Below, piece after piece: positions 10,682-21,694 of a DNA stretch of 64,000 nt. Location: NCBI GenBank assembly GCA_047495785.1, contig JBLDXI010000060.1, positions 186,001 to 250,000 on the forward strand. Reading direction: 5' to 3'. Every line of letters begins with the position of its first letter. Positions within the stretch are counted from its first letter, which is position 1. Made by a program: the position numbers and the translations under genes. The DNA comes from Lepidodermella squamata. Taxonomy: Eukaryota > Gastrotricha. A model generated the notes under the pieces. That model did not search any database and was not told where the DNA came from. It saw only the letters and a program-made list of their open reading frames with translations.

Positions 10682-10900
10682 GTACGCTGGTTTTACCGCT
10701 GGTTCAGCCAGACGGTAGTTGGTTTTTTATAGGTGGACCAGTATCCTCCTTGACGTGTATTATTTTTTTGTAAGGAGTACGCGAAGGACGCACAGACTCA
10801 TATCCTCCTTACAAAAAAATAATACACGTCAAGGAGGATACTGGTCCACCTATAAAAAACCAACTAACGTCTGGCTGAACCAGCGGTAAAACCAGCGTAC
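10682..10900. repeat. 96-bp near-perfect inverted repeat (hairpin)
   Basis: Left arm 10682-10777 and right arm 10805-10900 are reverse complements with one mismatch that I can find; the loop is 27 nt (10778-10804). It sits at the broken end of the receptor copy. No coding frame or transposon signature is obvious. It may be a foldback MITE or a rearrangement scar. Confidence 0.9.
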
Positions 10901-11023
10901 GCGCAGCCTGAGGCACGCGTCCGGCTCCTTATGAGTTGATTAATCTTGATTAATCACCAAATCTGATTTAGCCACGATTTTCGATTTTCGCACCGTCGCA
11001 TCAGTGTTTTATGCTACTGCCGC

Positions 11024-11523
11024 AGAAAATAATTTTTACGTGAATCTCAAGTTTTGAGAAGCGAGTGCGCGCGCTCATAAACTGGCGCGCAAAATCTAAG
11101 GTGCGCGTAAAACTTTTTTAGTTTAATTTTTTCGCGCGAGAACCCCATATTCAATCGATAGAGAATTGTCTGAATTATTTTTTGGTATAAAAACCGCCGA
11201 GATATTCAAAAGTAACCCTTTAGCATCTTCGCGCGCGGTATTAAATATGTTAAAAATCAATGAAACTGATGCGCGTGAGCCAAGTTCTGATTTTTAACAA
11301 ATTTGTTACCGTGCGCGAAGATGCTAAAGGGTTACTTTTGAATATCTCGGCGGTTTTTATACCAAAAAATAATTCAGACAATTCTCTATCGATTGAATAT
11401 GGGGTTCTCGCGCGAAAAAATTAAACTAAAAAAGTTTTACGCGCACCTTAGATTTTGCGCGCCAGTTTATGAGCGCGCGCACTCGCTTCTCAAAACTTGA
11501 GATTCACGTAAAAATTATTTTCT
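11024..11523. repeat. 500-bp inverted repeat with 28-nt loop
   Basis: Arms 11024-11259 and 11288-11523 (236 bp each) are reverse complements, nearly perfect except for a few changes next to the loop (11260-11287). The arms are rich in CGCG. A diverged partial third copy of the same arm sequence follows directly at about 11524-11660 (shared phrases such as TAGAGAATTG and TAAAAACCGCC), and another fragment is near 11942. Transcription through it would give a long double-stranded RNA hairpin. Confidence 0.9.
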
Positions 11524-12325
11524 TTAATTTTATCACGCTAGAAGCATATATCATTTAATAGAGAATTGCCTCCTCTTCATTTTGGTGTAAAAACCGCCAA
11601 AAAAATCAAAACTAGTCTTTTGACATTAGCGCGCGCGGCTCTGGATTTGATGAAAATTTCGACTTAGCGTTTTGCGCTAAGTCCACTTTTACCCTCCAAT
11701 TGCGCAACCGACGCGCGCGCGCCGGACGGAACTACGATGGGCCCGGAAGTGAGCATGCCGAATGAACGCGTAATGTCGCAACGAACGTTCGATTTGAACA
11801 AATTCAGCATTTCCGACATGAAACGTGTGACCTGCCACAAGCCGTAAGAGCTCATTTTGAGTTCGCACAAACCGTTATGCGTTATGCATTCGCATCATTT
11901 TTATCAAAAAATAAGCAAATAAGGCTAACACATTAGGTCGGCTAAGGTGCGCGTAAACCTTCTTCGCTGTAATGTTAACGTAATGTTTTCTGATAGTATC
12001 AGTGAATCCTTAAAGTTGTAAATAACTTGGTAAACACTTTTGGTCAACTCTTAACTCCATGATGCCGCCATGCTGGAGTGACCTAGGGGGGTGGGAGGGG
12101 GGGGGGGGGCTCTAGCTTCACGAAGTCAGCAGCATTCAGTTGCGTCATTCTAAGTTGCGTTTATTTTCCCCGTCAACTGTCAAAGGCCGAATGCCGACAG
12201 TGGTAATCTATGGTGTAAATACATAGCCAGTTATTGACACCTAGTGGGTGTACTAGTCACTTATTGACACCCACTTATTGGGGTGCAGATAGCCACTTCC
12301 TTCTTTTACTGTTGTATAATGTATA
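11524..12325. other. Spacer between units 1 and 2: repeat fragments, no gene
   Basis: Holds the decayed third arm copy, a long G run at about 12086-12109, a hairpin-bearing repeat at 12168-12207 (also found near 20925), and at 12281-12301 a terminus (GGGGTGCAGATAGCCACTTCC reversed) matching the end of the foldback-like element at 37419. No coding sequence is supported. Confidence 0.6.
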
Positions 12326-12921
12326 ATCCACGACTCAAGACTTGGACTTAAAACACGCAATTGCGAATGTGAATCAGTCCAACATTAGACATAGGCTGTA
12401 TTTACAGACAGCCGCATTTTTTTGTTCGAATTGCGCGTCACTCTTCCGCTCTAAAATTCCATTACAAGAATTTAATATTTTATCAAGATACGGGATTACG
12501 CGCAAACCTATACCCTGCCGGAGCAGGGCTTTAAGACAACATTGCAACAAATGGAATCAGATAGTAGCTAGCCCATAGCTCTTGGAAGCCCATGGAAGTT
12601 TTGCCTTAAGGAATACCAACCAATGACCGCTTAAATAATTTCCTCTTTTTCATCCCGTCAGTGTCTTGCCCCATCCCTATCCACTAAGCTCTTCCATATC
12701 GCCGCGACAAACTGCCGAAACCACCGTGAAATAATAATTTATCACATCTTCCGTAGTCAGCTGTTAGGGATTTTCATCTTACGGCTATCGTTCTCCCGGA
12801 AATTGCCGTCAGAAGTTAACAGCAGGCTGTAAAAAATTAGCATCGCGATAATTTCTGTTTGACGTAATACCCACAGAGCCATGTTTTGCCGATAGCTAAC
12901 AGGAGCAAATTATTGATAAGT

Positions 12922-14547
12922 ATGTCTGCGCCACAAATTGTGGAGAAGGACGGCGAATTGACGACTGATCACTACAGAAAAAGGCACGCCGGTTATGAGG
13001 ACAGGAGCAGAGGAGAAAAGCCCGATGCTGTTGATCAACAAGGGAAAAGAAAGCGACGGGGCGAACCTGAGGACCAGTCGCCAGCCTCCAAGAATTCCAA
13101 ACTTGACGAGCCAGAGCTTTTCGTTCGAAGTAATCAAGCGAACAGAGAAGCCAATACTACAAGTACAAAGCAATCAAACATTGAAGCTGCGACTAGTCGT
13201 CAAGCAGACAGGAAGCCACCTTCACAACCTGAAGACCAGGACTCCAAAGTGCTTTTCTTCGCAGAGCATCATTTGCAAGTCGACATTCTTGTTAAAGGCG
13301 ATGACGTCCGCGGCCGAATCAGCAACGGCAATGCAATGTACTCCGATGCTTTCCTCGAACAGATTCGTGATGGTTTGAATGCAACGAAGTCTAAATTGGA
13401 CAAGTACTACATTGATGGCAAGCGAGACAGCCAAGCCAAATCGAGTTGGAACAAATTTCAAGGTATCTCCGATGTTTACCACGATCTTCGATTTCGCATC
13501 CAGAAAGAATTCAACGGGCAAATTGTGACAAATGCTTGGATGAAGTACTTTGAGATCATCAGGCACTATGGGCTGATACCCTCTGACTGGCGGGTTTATG
13601 ATGAAACCAGGCACAACCATCGTCATGAAGACCAGGACGACGAGGGCAGAGTGTTTACAGCATTCTTCAACGCAGAACTGCCTGGAGCAGCTGTTTGCGC
13701 GTTCAACCACTACATGAAGACGCGAGCTCGAAGACTTCCTTTCGAATGGTGGGCGTCCAGTTTAGCCCCGGATGTCGACGAGGCTAGTGAATCCCTCAAT
13801 AACAACTGCCTTGGCGATCAATAAGGGTTGTATGAACGCAACAAAGACCGCTGGCTTATGGAGATTGGAAATTCTCCAGCCGAGCGGAACAACGGCGATG
13901 CTACAGTCCTAAAGAACCTTCTGGATTTCGAGGCCAAAATCGGGCCACCATCTGCCGTTCGCGGGGTGGATTTCTACAGCCATGATGCCGGTATTGATGT
14001 AAGTGAGGGGCAAGAGGGCGAACTTGGCTTCAACCAGCAGGAGCTGGCAAACGCAAAGATTCATCTCGGCTGTGCTTTGGCTGGATTTCTGACGCTGAAA
14101 AAGGGCGGCACTTTCATCGCGAAACAGTACACCTTTTTCGAGACATTCACCTGGAATCTGATCTTGATCTACGCGTCCCTGTTTCGCGAAGGCCTGCTAA
14201 ATGAAGTTCGAGACGTTTTAACTGAACGGCTAGAAAACTTCACCACAGATCCATTTATTTCGGAGAAGGACGTCGAAGCCAATTTTTCGCAGCCGTTTGC
14301 CTGCATTCAGCGATTCGCAGATCGAGTTTTCCGAAAACAGCAAATTCGGTGTATCGAGTCAAACATCGCCCTATACGAGGCTAATCGCTGGGATTTGCGG
14401 GATTTGGAGCAAAAGGTCGGCGAGGTTAAGACGGAACGTGTCGATAAATGGATCAACGACTACGAAATCAAGCCTCTCGCTGATACGGAGAAAAACTGGA
14501 TTCCATTTCTACAGAAGGATAGACAATTCGCCTACCGCAGGAGATGA
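12922..14547 (+). pseudogene. Gene A' (methyltransferase, nonsense and deletion)
   Basis: Nearly identical to gene A over most of its length, but codon Tyr in DQYG is TAA at 13822. Downstream the frame is open to 14547. A 72-bp in-frame deletion after CTGTTTCGCGA removes the whole KP..SR..NSE..YLV segment, including the catalytic Glu. The Lys of GGTFIAKQY is still present. The remaining 301-codon product would lack the methyl-transfer core, so I call it a pseudogene. The same TAA occurs in A''. Confidence 0.85.
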
Positions 14548-15607
14548 TGAATTTAGAATAAAACTTAAGAGTTCAATTACGGTTTGTATTTGATTTAGAC
14601 AATTTAATAAAACTTGAAGATGGATATGGATATCATGGTTGACAGTTTCGAGGAAGTCAAACTTCCAAAAATTGAGCTTAGTGATGTTGAGCGCTATCTG
14701 GATTTTGAATCTGATAATTACACTGAGCCTCGTTTGATGGATCTGATGCCACACGTGAAGAGGATTCAATGAAGCAACCGACCTTTTGCATGATTTTAAG
14801 TCAGAGATAATGTCTCGCTTTAACGGCAAAGCTGTAACAAATGGCTGGCTGAAATTCTACGAGGTCACATATCACTACAACCTGATTCAGCGTAGTCGGG
14901 AGGATGGCTTCATTGCTTTCCACAATTCAGCTCTACCAGGTTAATATGTACGCAAATATCAGAGCTCCGGAAACCTTGAATATTTCTAACAGGTGGTGCT
15001 TTAAGCGCGTACAACCATATGATAAAAAGCCGCTGCATGAGCGGGCCGGGTATGATTGGTACGCCTGAGATACGCAATGGCAAACTAGCCATTTTGATCA
15101 TTCGGGTTTCTATCGTAATAACATCGGAAAATGGTGCTACCATGACTGCGCAACCAGTGCTAAATCCGACCCTGAGTACGACCAGGATAGAGTCGATGCG
15201 CAAGCTCATCTTGGTGCCTTGCTAACCCTACGAGATGGAGGGTCATTTATAGCAGCCCAGTTTACTTATTTCCAAACGTGTTAGTGGAACCAGTGAATCC
15301 ACAATTATCTGATTGGTCGGGTGGTTTCAAGTCTGTGATTGGTTGGTTCGAAGAGCACGTGACACGCATGGTTCGAGGGGTGGGTTTAATTTTTGTCTGC
15401 GATCATGAAATATGAAATGTAGCGGAATTTGCAAAAATTACTGTTTATGGCAAAATATCGAGCAAGGCTCAGGGGGATCGAACCTTCAATTTTCTGCTAC
15501 CTGGGCAGACACTCTATCACTAAGCTACTTTTCCTGTGGCTTAGATGGCCATTCAGTCCCAAATTTAAGCTGCCGAAGCAAACAATTCGTGGGAAAAAAC
15601 TGTTTTG

Positions 15608-15678
15608 TAAGATACGGATGCCGATCCCGTTGCCTCTCGCATGTTAAGCGAGCGCTCTACCATTTGAGCTAATGCCCC
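15608..15678 (-). pseudogene. tRNA-Ala-like relic
   Basis: Minus strand reads GGGGCATTAGCTCAAATGG and GAGCGCTCGCTTA as in metazoan tRNA-Ala, but the anticodon loop reads AAC where AGC is expected, and the T arm and 3' acceptor strand do not pair. Probably non-functional. Confidence 0.6.
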
Positions 15679-15893
15679 ATGTATTTGAGTCAATATTTAT
15701 TACTAAAGGCATTCTCAACAATAAACGTAAAACTAGCAGTAAGTTTTTGAAAAGTTGGCGCCCTTCGGGAGACTCGAACCCCAGAAACTGTGATTAACTG
15801 CTCACGGGAGACCAGGGTTCGATTCCCTGTCAAGAGGTAGCTTTTTCCTCGATTTTGAAGCTGAACTATGCGTGTTGGCCAAAAATGTCCAAC

Positions 15894-15966
15894 CGCCCGA
15901 TGTGGGGCTCGAACCCACGACCCTGGGATTAAGAGTCCCATGCTCTACCGACTGAGCTAACCGGGC
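15894..15966 (-). tRNA. tRNA-Lys (anticodon CTT)
   Basis: A complete 73-nt cloverleaf on the minus strand. Acceptor GCCCGGT pairs with ATCGGGC (one G-T), D stem GCTC/GAGC, anticodon stem TGGGA/TCCCA around loop CTCTTAA, T stem GTGGG/CCCAC around TTCGAGC, and G as discriminator. A and B box sequences are intact, and a T run (ATTTTTGG) about ten bases downstream can end Pol III transcription. It lies inside the TIR element, so it is a mobile or once-mobile tRNA gene. Confidence 0.92.
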
Positions 15967-16735
15967 TGAGACCGATCTACATTTCATATTTCCTTACTGG
16001 TATTACTTCTGGATTAAAAGCAATCGCAGAAAAAATTAAGTGGTTCGTGTCGCGTGCTCTTTGAACCAACCAATCACAGACTTGAAACCACCCGACCAAT
16101 CAGATAATTGTAGAATCACTGGTTCCACTAAGGTTGACTTGGAATTTGATCCTTGTCTACGCAGCCTTTTTTGAAGAATTTCATCTTTGCGAACCAGTTG
16201 CGTCTCGCTCGAGAAATAGCGAAATAGCGAGAAAAAGCTACAAAAAAGCTCCGAAATGGCTCGTAGAAAAATTGATGAAGTGTTGAAAGGAATAAGGCGT
16301 TTTCGTTAACACCGATTCTAGCGAAAGAAGTTTTCGATGATAATGGCAAATTGGGTCAGGCTATCAAGACGATATCGTCGACTTTAGCCGCACAATTTCC
16401 GATCGACAGATGGATTTGTTGCGGCGTAATCGAGATCTTTACGAGGAAAATCTAGGCGATCTACGGTTGCGTATGCATGAGGCTGTCGAAGTTTGCAAAC
16501 GTCAATGGTTATTTAACAATCCCGTCTTCCGCCTTGGCGATGCCGATTGGCTGCCACCTGGTAAAAATCCACAACAGCGTGGTCGAAATTATCGATCCTA
16601 GACCTTGCTTAACCACCCCCGCAATTAGACACAATTTCTTGACGTCAGCAAAATGATTTCATTTGATTTCTAATACAACTCGAAAATAGGCATGTTTCTT
16701 TAATCCCTTCCTTGTAATCTATTTAGGTATCAATT

Positions 16736-17985
16736 ATGGCTGACACCTTCAGAGAAGTGAAACTTCCAGCAATCGATCTAGAGGCTATCAGGCATTTCTT
16801 TGCTCCAGAAAACGCGGAAGATTACATTGAGCCTCAATTATTCAACAAACGGGAACCTTTGATACAAGCCAGGAGGAGGTTTTACATCGATGATTTAGAA
16901 TTCAACAAATTAGTTGATCCTCTGGAAGTAGCTAAACGTACCATTAGAGCGGTACACAAAGGTCAAAGTGTGACAAATGGTTGGATGAAATTCTACGAAG
17001 TCGCGAGTCACTACGAACTGGTGAGCTGTGCAGGCAACAAGTTCGTTGCATTTCACAACGCAGCATTTCCAGGTAAGTTTCAAAGTTGGGCCTAACTCTT
17101 GGATTCTACAGTCGACAGTTCGCATCAGGTGGAGCTTTGAGTGCGTACAATCATATGACCAAGAAAAAGCCAGATCGCGAAAATTACCACTGGTTCGCGT
17201 CGGATTTGTGGAGTCAAATTGCTGAACCTGATAAAACAGAGCCGTATACGACAAATACGGATTCTACAAAGAGAATCAAAATAAGTGGCTGATGTCAAGT
17301 AAGAACAATGGAGACTGTAGGTTAGTCGAGACTGTTCGCGGTTTCCAACAAGCTATGGGACCTGATTCAAAGAATGGCGGAGTCGATTTTTGCTACCACG
17401 ATGCTGCTACTGACGTTGCCAGTGATGGGGATGACTATGACCACGAGACAGCAGACGCCCACGCCCATCTAGGATGCGCACTGGCTGCGTTTCTTACACT
17501 CTTTTGCGGCTGCGCAGTTCACATGCTTCCAAACTCTGACGTGGAACCTTATCCTGATTTACTCGGTTTTATTCGAAGAGTTTTACATTTGTAAACCAGT
17601 CTCCTCTCGGTCGAAGAATAGTGAAGTTTATTTGATTGGAAGAAAATTCAAGGGGCTTGAAGAGTGTCCATGGCTTGAGGTCGGTTTGATGCGGCGACTG
17701 GAGCGTTTTTCGATGAAGCCTATCTTATCGGAGGATGTTTTGAACGATCATGATGGTTTTATTGGAGAAGCCATCGAGAAGATCGTGAATTTCTACACAA
17801 TCGCAGCCGAAACACAGATTGAAGTTTTACAGCAAAACCAACAGCTTTACGAAAGGTATGCACTGGCAGGCATGGAAGCTTTGGGCCCGGGTCTTCGAAA
17901 TGCCCTTGCAGATATATCGAATCAATGGCTTCACAATAATCCTGTGCACAATTTGGCGTTTTCCGATCGTTTACCGCATACCTAA
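16736..17985 (+). pseudogene. Gene C' (two frameshifts)
   Basis: Exon 1 (16736-17072) and the intron (17073-17128) are preserved and exon 2 opens correctly with GALSAYNHM. Compared with C, the frame is lost near 17245 (CCGTATACGAC) and again at about 17502, where a 13-base gap removes the KEGGS part of the GGSF motif. The rest, from 17632 to 17985, still matches C. With two independent shifts it cannot make the full domain. Confidence 0.85.
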
Positions 17986-18232
17986 TTTCACAATCCATCG
18001 AACCACTGAGACACGTTAATTCATGACAAATTGGATAAAACTAGTCGCTTTTATTCCAATCTAAAAAAGTGAAATCAATTCGCTGAGTGAACCATCTCGC
18101 TAAGTGAGCCATCGCTAAGTGAAAAAGTATTAATCACACAGTGATGTAAAACATGTTATTGCTAGCAAATGACGCCAAAATAAACTACCATATTTTCACT
18201 GATCTTTGATTAAATGAATCACTAGCCACAGA

Positions 18233-18798
18233 CATGTGACGTAGATAGGACGCCGCACTAAGAGGTTTTCGGACACGAAAAACTGAAGTCAGACTAATAA
18301 GGGACAAAGTTCATCGTTTCAAATTTAATAGTGGCTTTTACACTGGCTTTTTTGACTCAGTTTAAAACAGGGTAATTAACGTCAACCGGTTTTCAACCGA
18401 TGGTGTGAACACCTAAAAAACCATATCATTATTTTCCACCCAAATAGTTCTATATCTGTGTTCTATATCTAGTTGCTATATCTGTGTAATTTCGAGCAGA
18501 TGCTGCCATTTCATCAGCTGAATTCATCTTTAAAGAGGCATCTCCTCTTTGTAGCGTCTCGGAAACCGCGCCAAATCACTACTTTTTGCGATCTTTGAAA
18601 CTTGAACTAATTAATTTTACATTTTTAAATTTAAATTAAATTAAATTAAATTTAAATTATTAATCAAATTCGAATTGAGCCCCGTCATATTATTTTTTTT
18701 AAGCTGCAAAATATTCTGAATATTAATGAGGAAAAAAGTGAACACGTCTTCTTGTCTGTCGGCGTGCTCTGAGTGCGGCGTCCTATCTACGTCACATG
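18233..18798. mobile_element. hAT-like MITE with 8-bp target duplication
   Basis: The 566-bp element begins CATGTGACGTAGATAGGACG and ends with the exact reverse complement over 27 bp (18233-18259, 18772-18798). It is flanked by direct GCCACAGA at 18225-18232 and 18799-18806. An 8-bp duplication is the hAT hallmark. The interior is AT-rich, with no transposase. Confidence 0.88.
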
Positions 18799-18841
18799 GC
18801 CACAGAGAGCGAAGTACCGCTAGGGATGGTAGGGATCATAC

Positions 18842-19369
18842 CTACCAGTTCCATCGATCCGCAAGGTGAACCCAGTCAAAGACCAAAGGGGGACCCTTGT
18901 GTCGATTTTTGTGATCCCTACCATAGTTCTGCTGTCCTACTTCGCTTACTTCGAAAAAGGAATCGATTTGTTCCACATCTTGTCCACAGGCTTGGTGATG
19001 GGTTCCAACCTTGCTTTTCTTATGGTCATCAACGCGTGGGTGCAGATGCCGTGTCGTCATACCGACATAGCCAGCTTTGCACTGGCGAGATTTGTATTCG
19101 TACACCTCGCATTGAGTATTGATAAGTGGCAGCTAGGGTTCTTTCGCAACAAAACGTTCGATAATTTTCTTACTTTCAAAGATTGGCTGGATTTCGGAAT
19201 TGACTTTATTGCTTAGGTCGCGAAGTTTTCGCCTCACGGAATGTGATGACGCTTCGTCGATATAAGGAATAACTATCCTAATCGCTTGAGCTTTGCTATT
19301 TTCTGGTTCAATAGTTGTTGGCATTTGATATCGAGTTGAAAAAACGAAAAACCTTCCAGTATATTTCAA
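18842..19369 (-). mobile_element. Penelope-like element relic (GIY-YIG endonuclease end)
   Basis: One reading frame on the minus strand, with a single TAG at 19133, gives the end of a reverse-transcriptase-type region (IPYIDEASSHSVRRKLRDL, then IQPIFESKKI) followed by VYEYKSRQCKAGYVGMTTRH, LHPRVDDHKK and a later HxxxC. The C/K..C, Y-V-G-x-T-x-R and R-x-x-x-H pattern is that of the GIY-YIG nuclease at the C-terminus of Penelope-like retroelements. The RT core is missing. It is a 5'-truncated, dead copy. Confidence 0.7.
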
Positions 19370-19987
19370 ACATTTTTATAACATTTTTGATTGAAACCAT
19401 TTAGGACACATTTGAGCTCGGAAAAGTACCAAAAATCATGAGTATCTGTATTTGGTAATTTGAAAATTGAGAAGGGACTACAGTGAAAATCAAAAGTTAT
19501 GCACGGTCAGGATTTTGTTGAGTTAAAACTAAAAACATCTCGCACGCACCCGAACTATTTTTAGCTCCAAGCTTGGGTTAAAATCAGCTAAAAATAAAAA
19601 GTGTAACTCGGACAGACCAAGAAGTTTTAATAGTTGTAAAAATATGAATATTCATCAGGTACTAATTAATATTCCGAAGGCCTCAAAGTTGATAATTATG
19701 TCAGAAAAATTGCGAAAAAATTGTTTTTGATCTGTCGACACCTTATTCTAACTGCTCAAATATTGTTGCATTTTTTGGCACTTGATTGAGAATGTCCCAG
19801 TTCCATGACACCTCATGAATATATTCATATTCTTAAAAACTATAAAAAAACTATAAACGATAAACAGTCTTATTTCGCATGTGCGAAACATTTCAACTAG
19901 TGTCGCCTCAATTCCACCGTGCGGATCTTTTGATTGCCACTGTAGAGAATATGCATGAAAGTTTTCTTGAAAATGGCTCTCAGCATA

Positions 19988-20933
19988 TGACGGGGAACTT
20001 CCCCGTTGTCGTGGGGCGCGTTCCGTCCGTCCGTCCGTCCGTACGTACGTCAAGCTTGCGCAGTAATTCAGCACGTCGGTCGCGCACTCCTACGTATGAC
20101 GAAGGAGGATACGTAGCTGTCCTCTGTGTGCGCAGTAATTCCGCACGTTGTCCGCGCACTATGCAGTTCTCCTGAACACGAACCTCTAGCACGAGCCGCT
20201 TGTTCCACTTAACGTAACGTGCGGCCGGGCATGAGCAATACAACCTTGAGACTAATACGTATGAACTCAACACTCGCGCATTTTGCATGCGTTTTGTGCG
20301 GCGAACGCGCAGCGATTACACCGACGTGCGCTCGACTGACAGCGTGGTGCGCGCGCCCACGTGCTGACCCGCTCTCCACTGTTTTTCTACTGCAGTGGCG
20401 CCCGGGCGACACTTAGGTAATTTTTGGTCACTTGTACGCGGGTTAGCTTCGCGATGGTAAGTGATATTAGACAGCGGTAAAAAGCCTTTGAAAGCCCAAC
20501 TAACAATCTATGGGATAGCGTTGACACGGCATAGTGCCGTATTGCTGACTTACAGGGTAGTTCCGCGAAGAGAGGACCCAGTTATGGCAGGTGGCCGGTT
20601 TTATTACTCGGCTATTGGAGCTCGGCGGCGAAACCGAAAAATTATTCCTGATGAGTGGTTCGCCCAGTGCACTCGAGGCGGTCTACATCAACCACATGAA
20701 GACGTGCGTGAAATGCTAAAAGCAATTTGCCACCCGAACATCGCCCGATGCTACGCCGAAGAAGGTTTCGAAGCAGAGGATTTGGCTCCGTTGACGCCAA
20801 AATACCAACTTTTTTCCCTTTCAATTAGAAAAGACTCATCTAGAGTGTAATCCGACAGTCTAGTAAATGTTGATAATTTTGTTTCATATTAAACATCAAT
20901 CCTGCTCGTTTTGTTGCTGGAAGTTCCCCGTCA
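19988..20933. mobile_element. Candidate 0.95-kb element bounded by 15-bp inverted repeats
   Basis: TGACGGGGAACTTCC at 19988-20002 is exactly inverted at 20919-20933. Between them are a CCGT/ACGT short tandem run (about 20027-20050), two copies of a GCGCAGTAATTC-CGCAC motif (20057 and 20130), GC-rich sequence, and an open frame ending at 20850 whose last 90 residues (from GGRFYYSAIG to APLTPKYQ) look protein-like but match nothing I recognise. No flanking duplication is clear. Confidence 0.4.
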
Positions 20934-21694
20934 CTGTCAAAGGCCGCCAGGCCGACAGTGTGTAATTTTACCATGCTGGGTTAAACCTCTCTCTTTTTCT
21001 GCTTACATTTTTTGCAGCCTGGAGCATACAGTGAAATTGGGCCGTAATCCAAGACTTAGATTACTTCCTGACTTCCTGAGACCAAGGCTCAAAAAAACGC
21101 CATTGTGATTTGCGATTGTAAATCGGTGTAATATCACAGGCCAATAGGCGCTCTGTACTTAAGACAGCCACGATTTTGTTGTTGAATTGCGCATCTCTCT
21201 TCCGATTTAAAATTCCACGAATTTAATATTTCATCGAGATGCGGGGTTGCGCGCTATACACCGTCGGAGTAGGGCTCTACGATGACATTGCAGCACACGG
21301 AATCAGATAGTAGCTAGGCCCTAACTCTTGGAAGCCCACGGAACTTTTCCCTGAAGATATACCAAACAATGACCATTTCTTCTTGATGGCAACATTTTTT
21401 TAATCCCGTCAGCGTCTTGCCCCATCTCTGTCCACTAAGCTCTTCCTTATCGCCGTTACTAATAGCCGTAGCCACCCTAAAATCATCGTTTATCACACCT
21501 TCCGTAGTCCACTATTAAGGATAATCCTCTTACGGCATGTTTATTTTGCGGGGGCCGTCCTTTCCGCGGAAATTGCAGTAAAAAGTTAACGGCAGGCTGT
21601 AAAATAATTAGCATCGTGATAACTTCAGCTAGACGTAATACCCACAGGGCTATTTTTTACCGATAGCTTGCACAAGCAAATTATAGATATATGT

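Larger units (their letters stand above)
15281..16131. mobile_element. TIR element carrying tRNA genes/relics
   Basis: An 851-bp insertion within B' bounded by inverted repeats of at least 85 bp: it opens TTAGTGGAACCAGTGA and closes with the reverse complement, with few differences, then degrades over a further 30-40 bp. It contains no transposase frame. Inside are an intact tRNA-Lys on the minus strand, a tRNA-Ala-like relic, a third tRNA-like fold around 15470-15540 and T-arm-like motifs at 15770 and 15820. Target duplication is unclear. It looks like a non-autonomous DNA transposon that has picked up a tRNA cluster. Confidence 0.8.
14620..16601 (+). pseudogene. Gene B' (deleted and interrupted by a TIR element)
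   Basis: Starts like B with an Asp-rich N-terminus, then loses stretches in the N-terminal half and in the DRWL-like region, so no frame is kept. At 15280 the CAAACG/TTGACTTGG site, intact in B (about 8095), is split by the element at 15281-16131; the homology to B resumes at about 16134 and runs to the conserved end with NPQQRGRNYRS at 16601. Frameshifts continue after the insertion. Confidence 0.85.
12325..18060 (+). repeat. Cassette unit 2 (A'-B'-C', all broken)
   Basis: Second copy of the A-B-C block. A' has a nonsense codon and an in-frame deletion, B' is deleted and carries an inserted element, and C' has two frameshifts. The unit is longer than unit 1 because of the 851-bp insertion. 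Confidence 0.8.

Noticed and set aside
12086-12109. G-rich run as a G-quadruplex regulator
   Set aside because: A G homopolymer can form one, but no gene or conserved position supports a function.
12342-12578. Small frame before A' (also at 5009-5266)
   Set aside because: It is conserved only because the 5' flank was duplicated; unit 3 does not keep it open.
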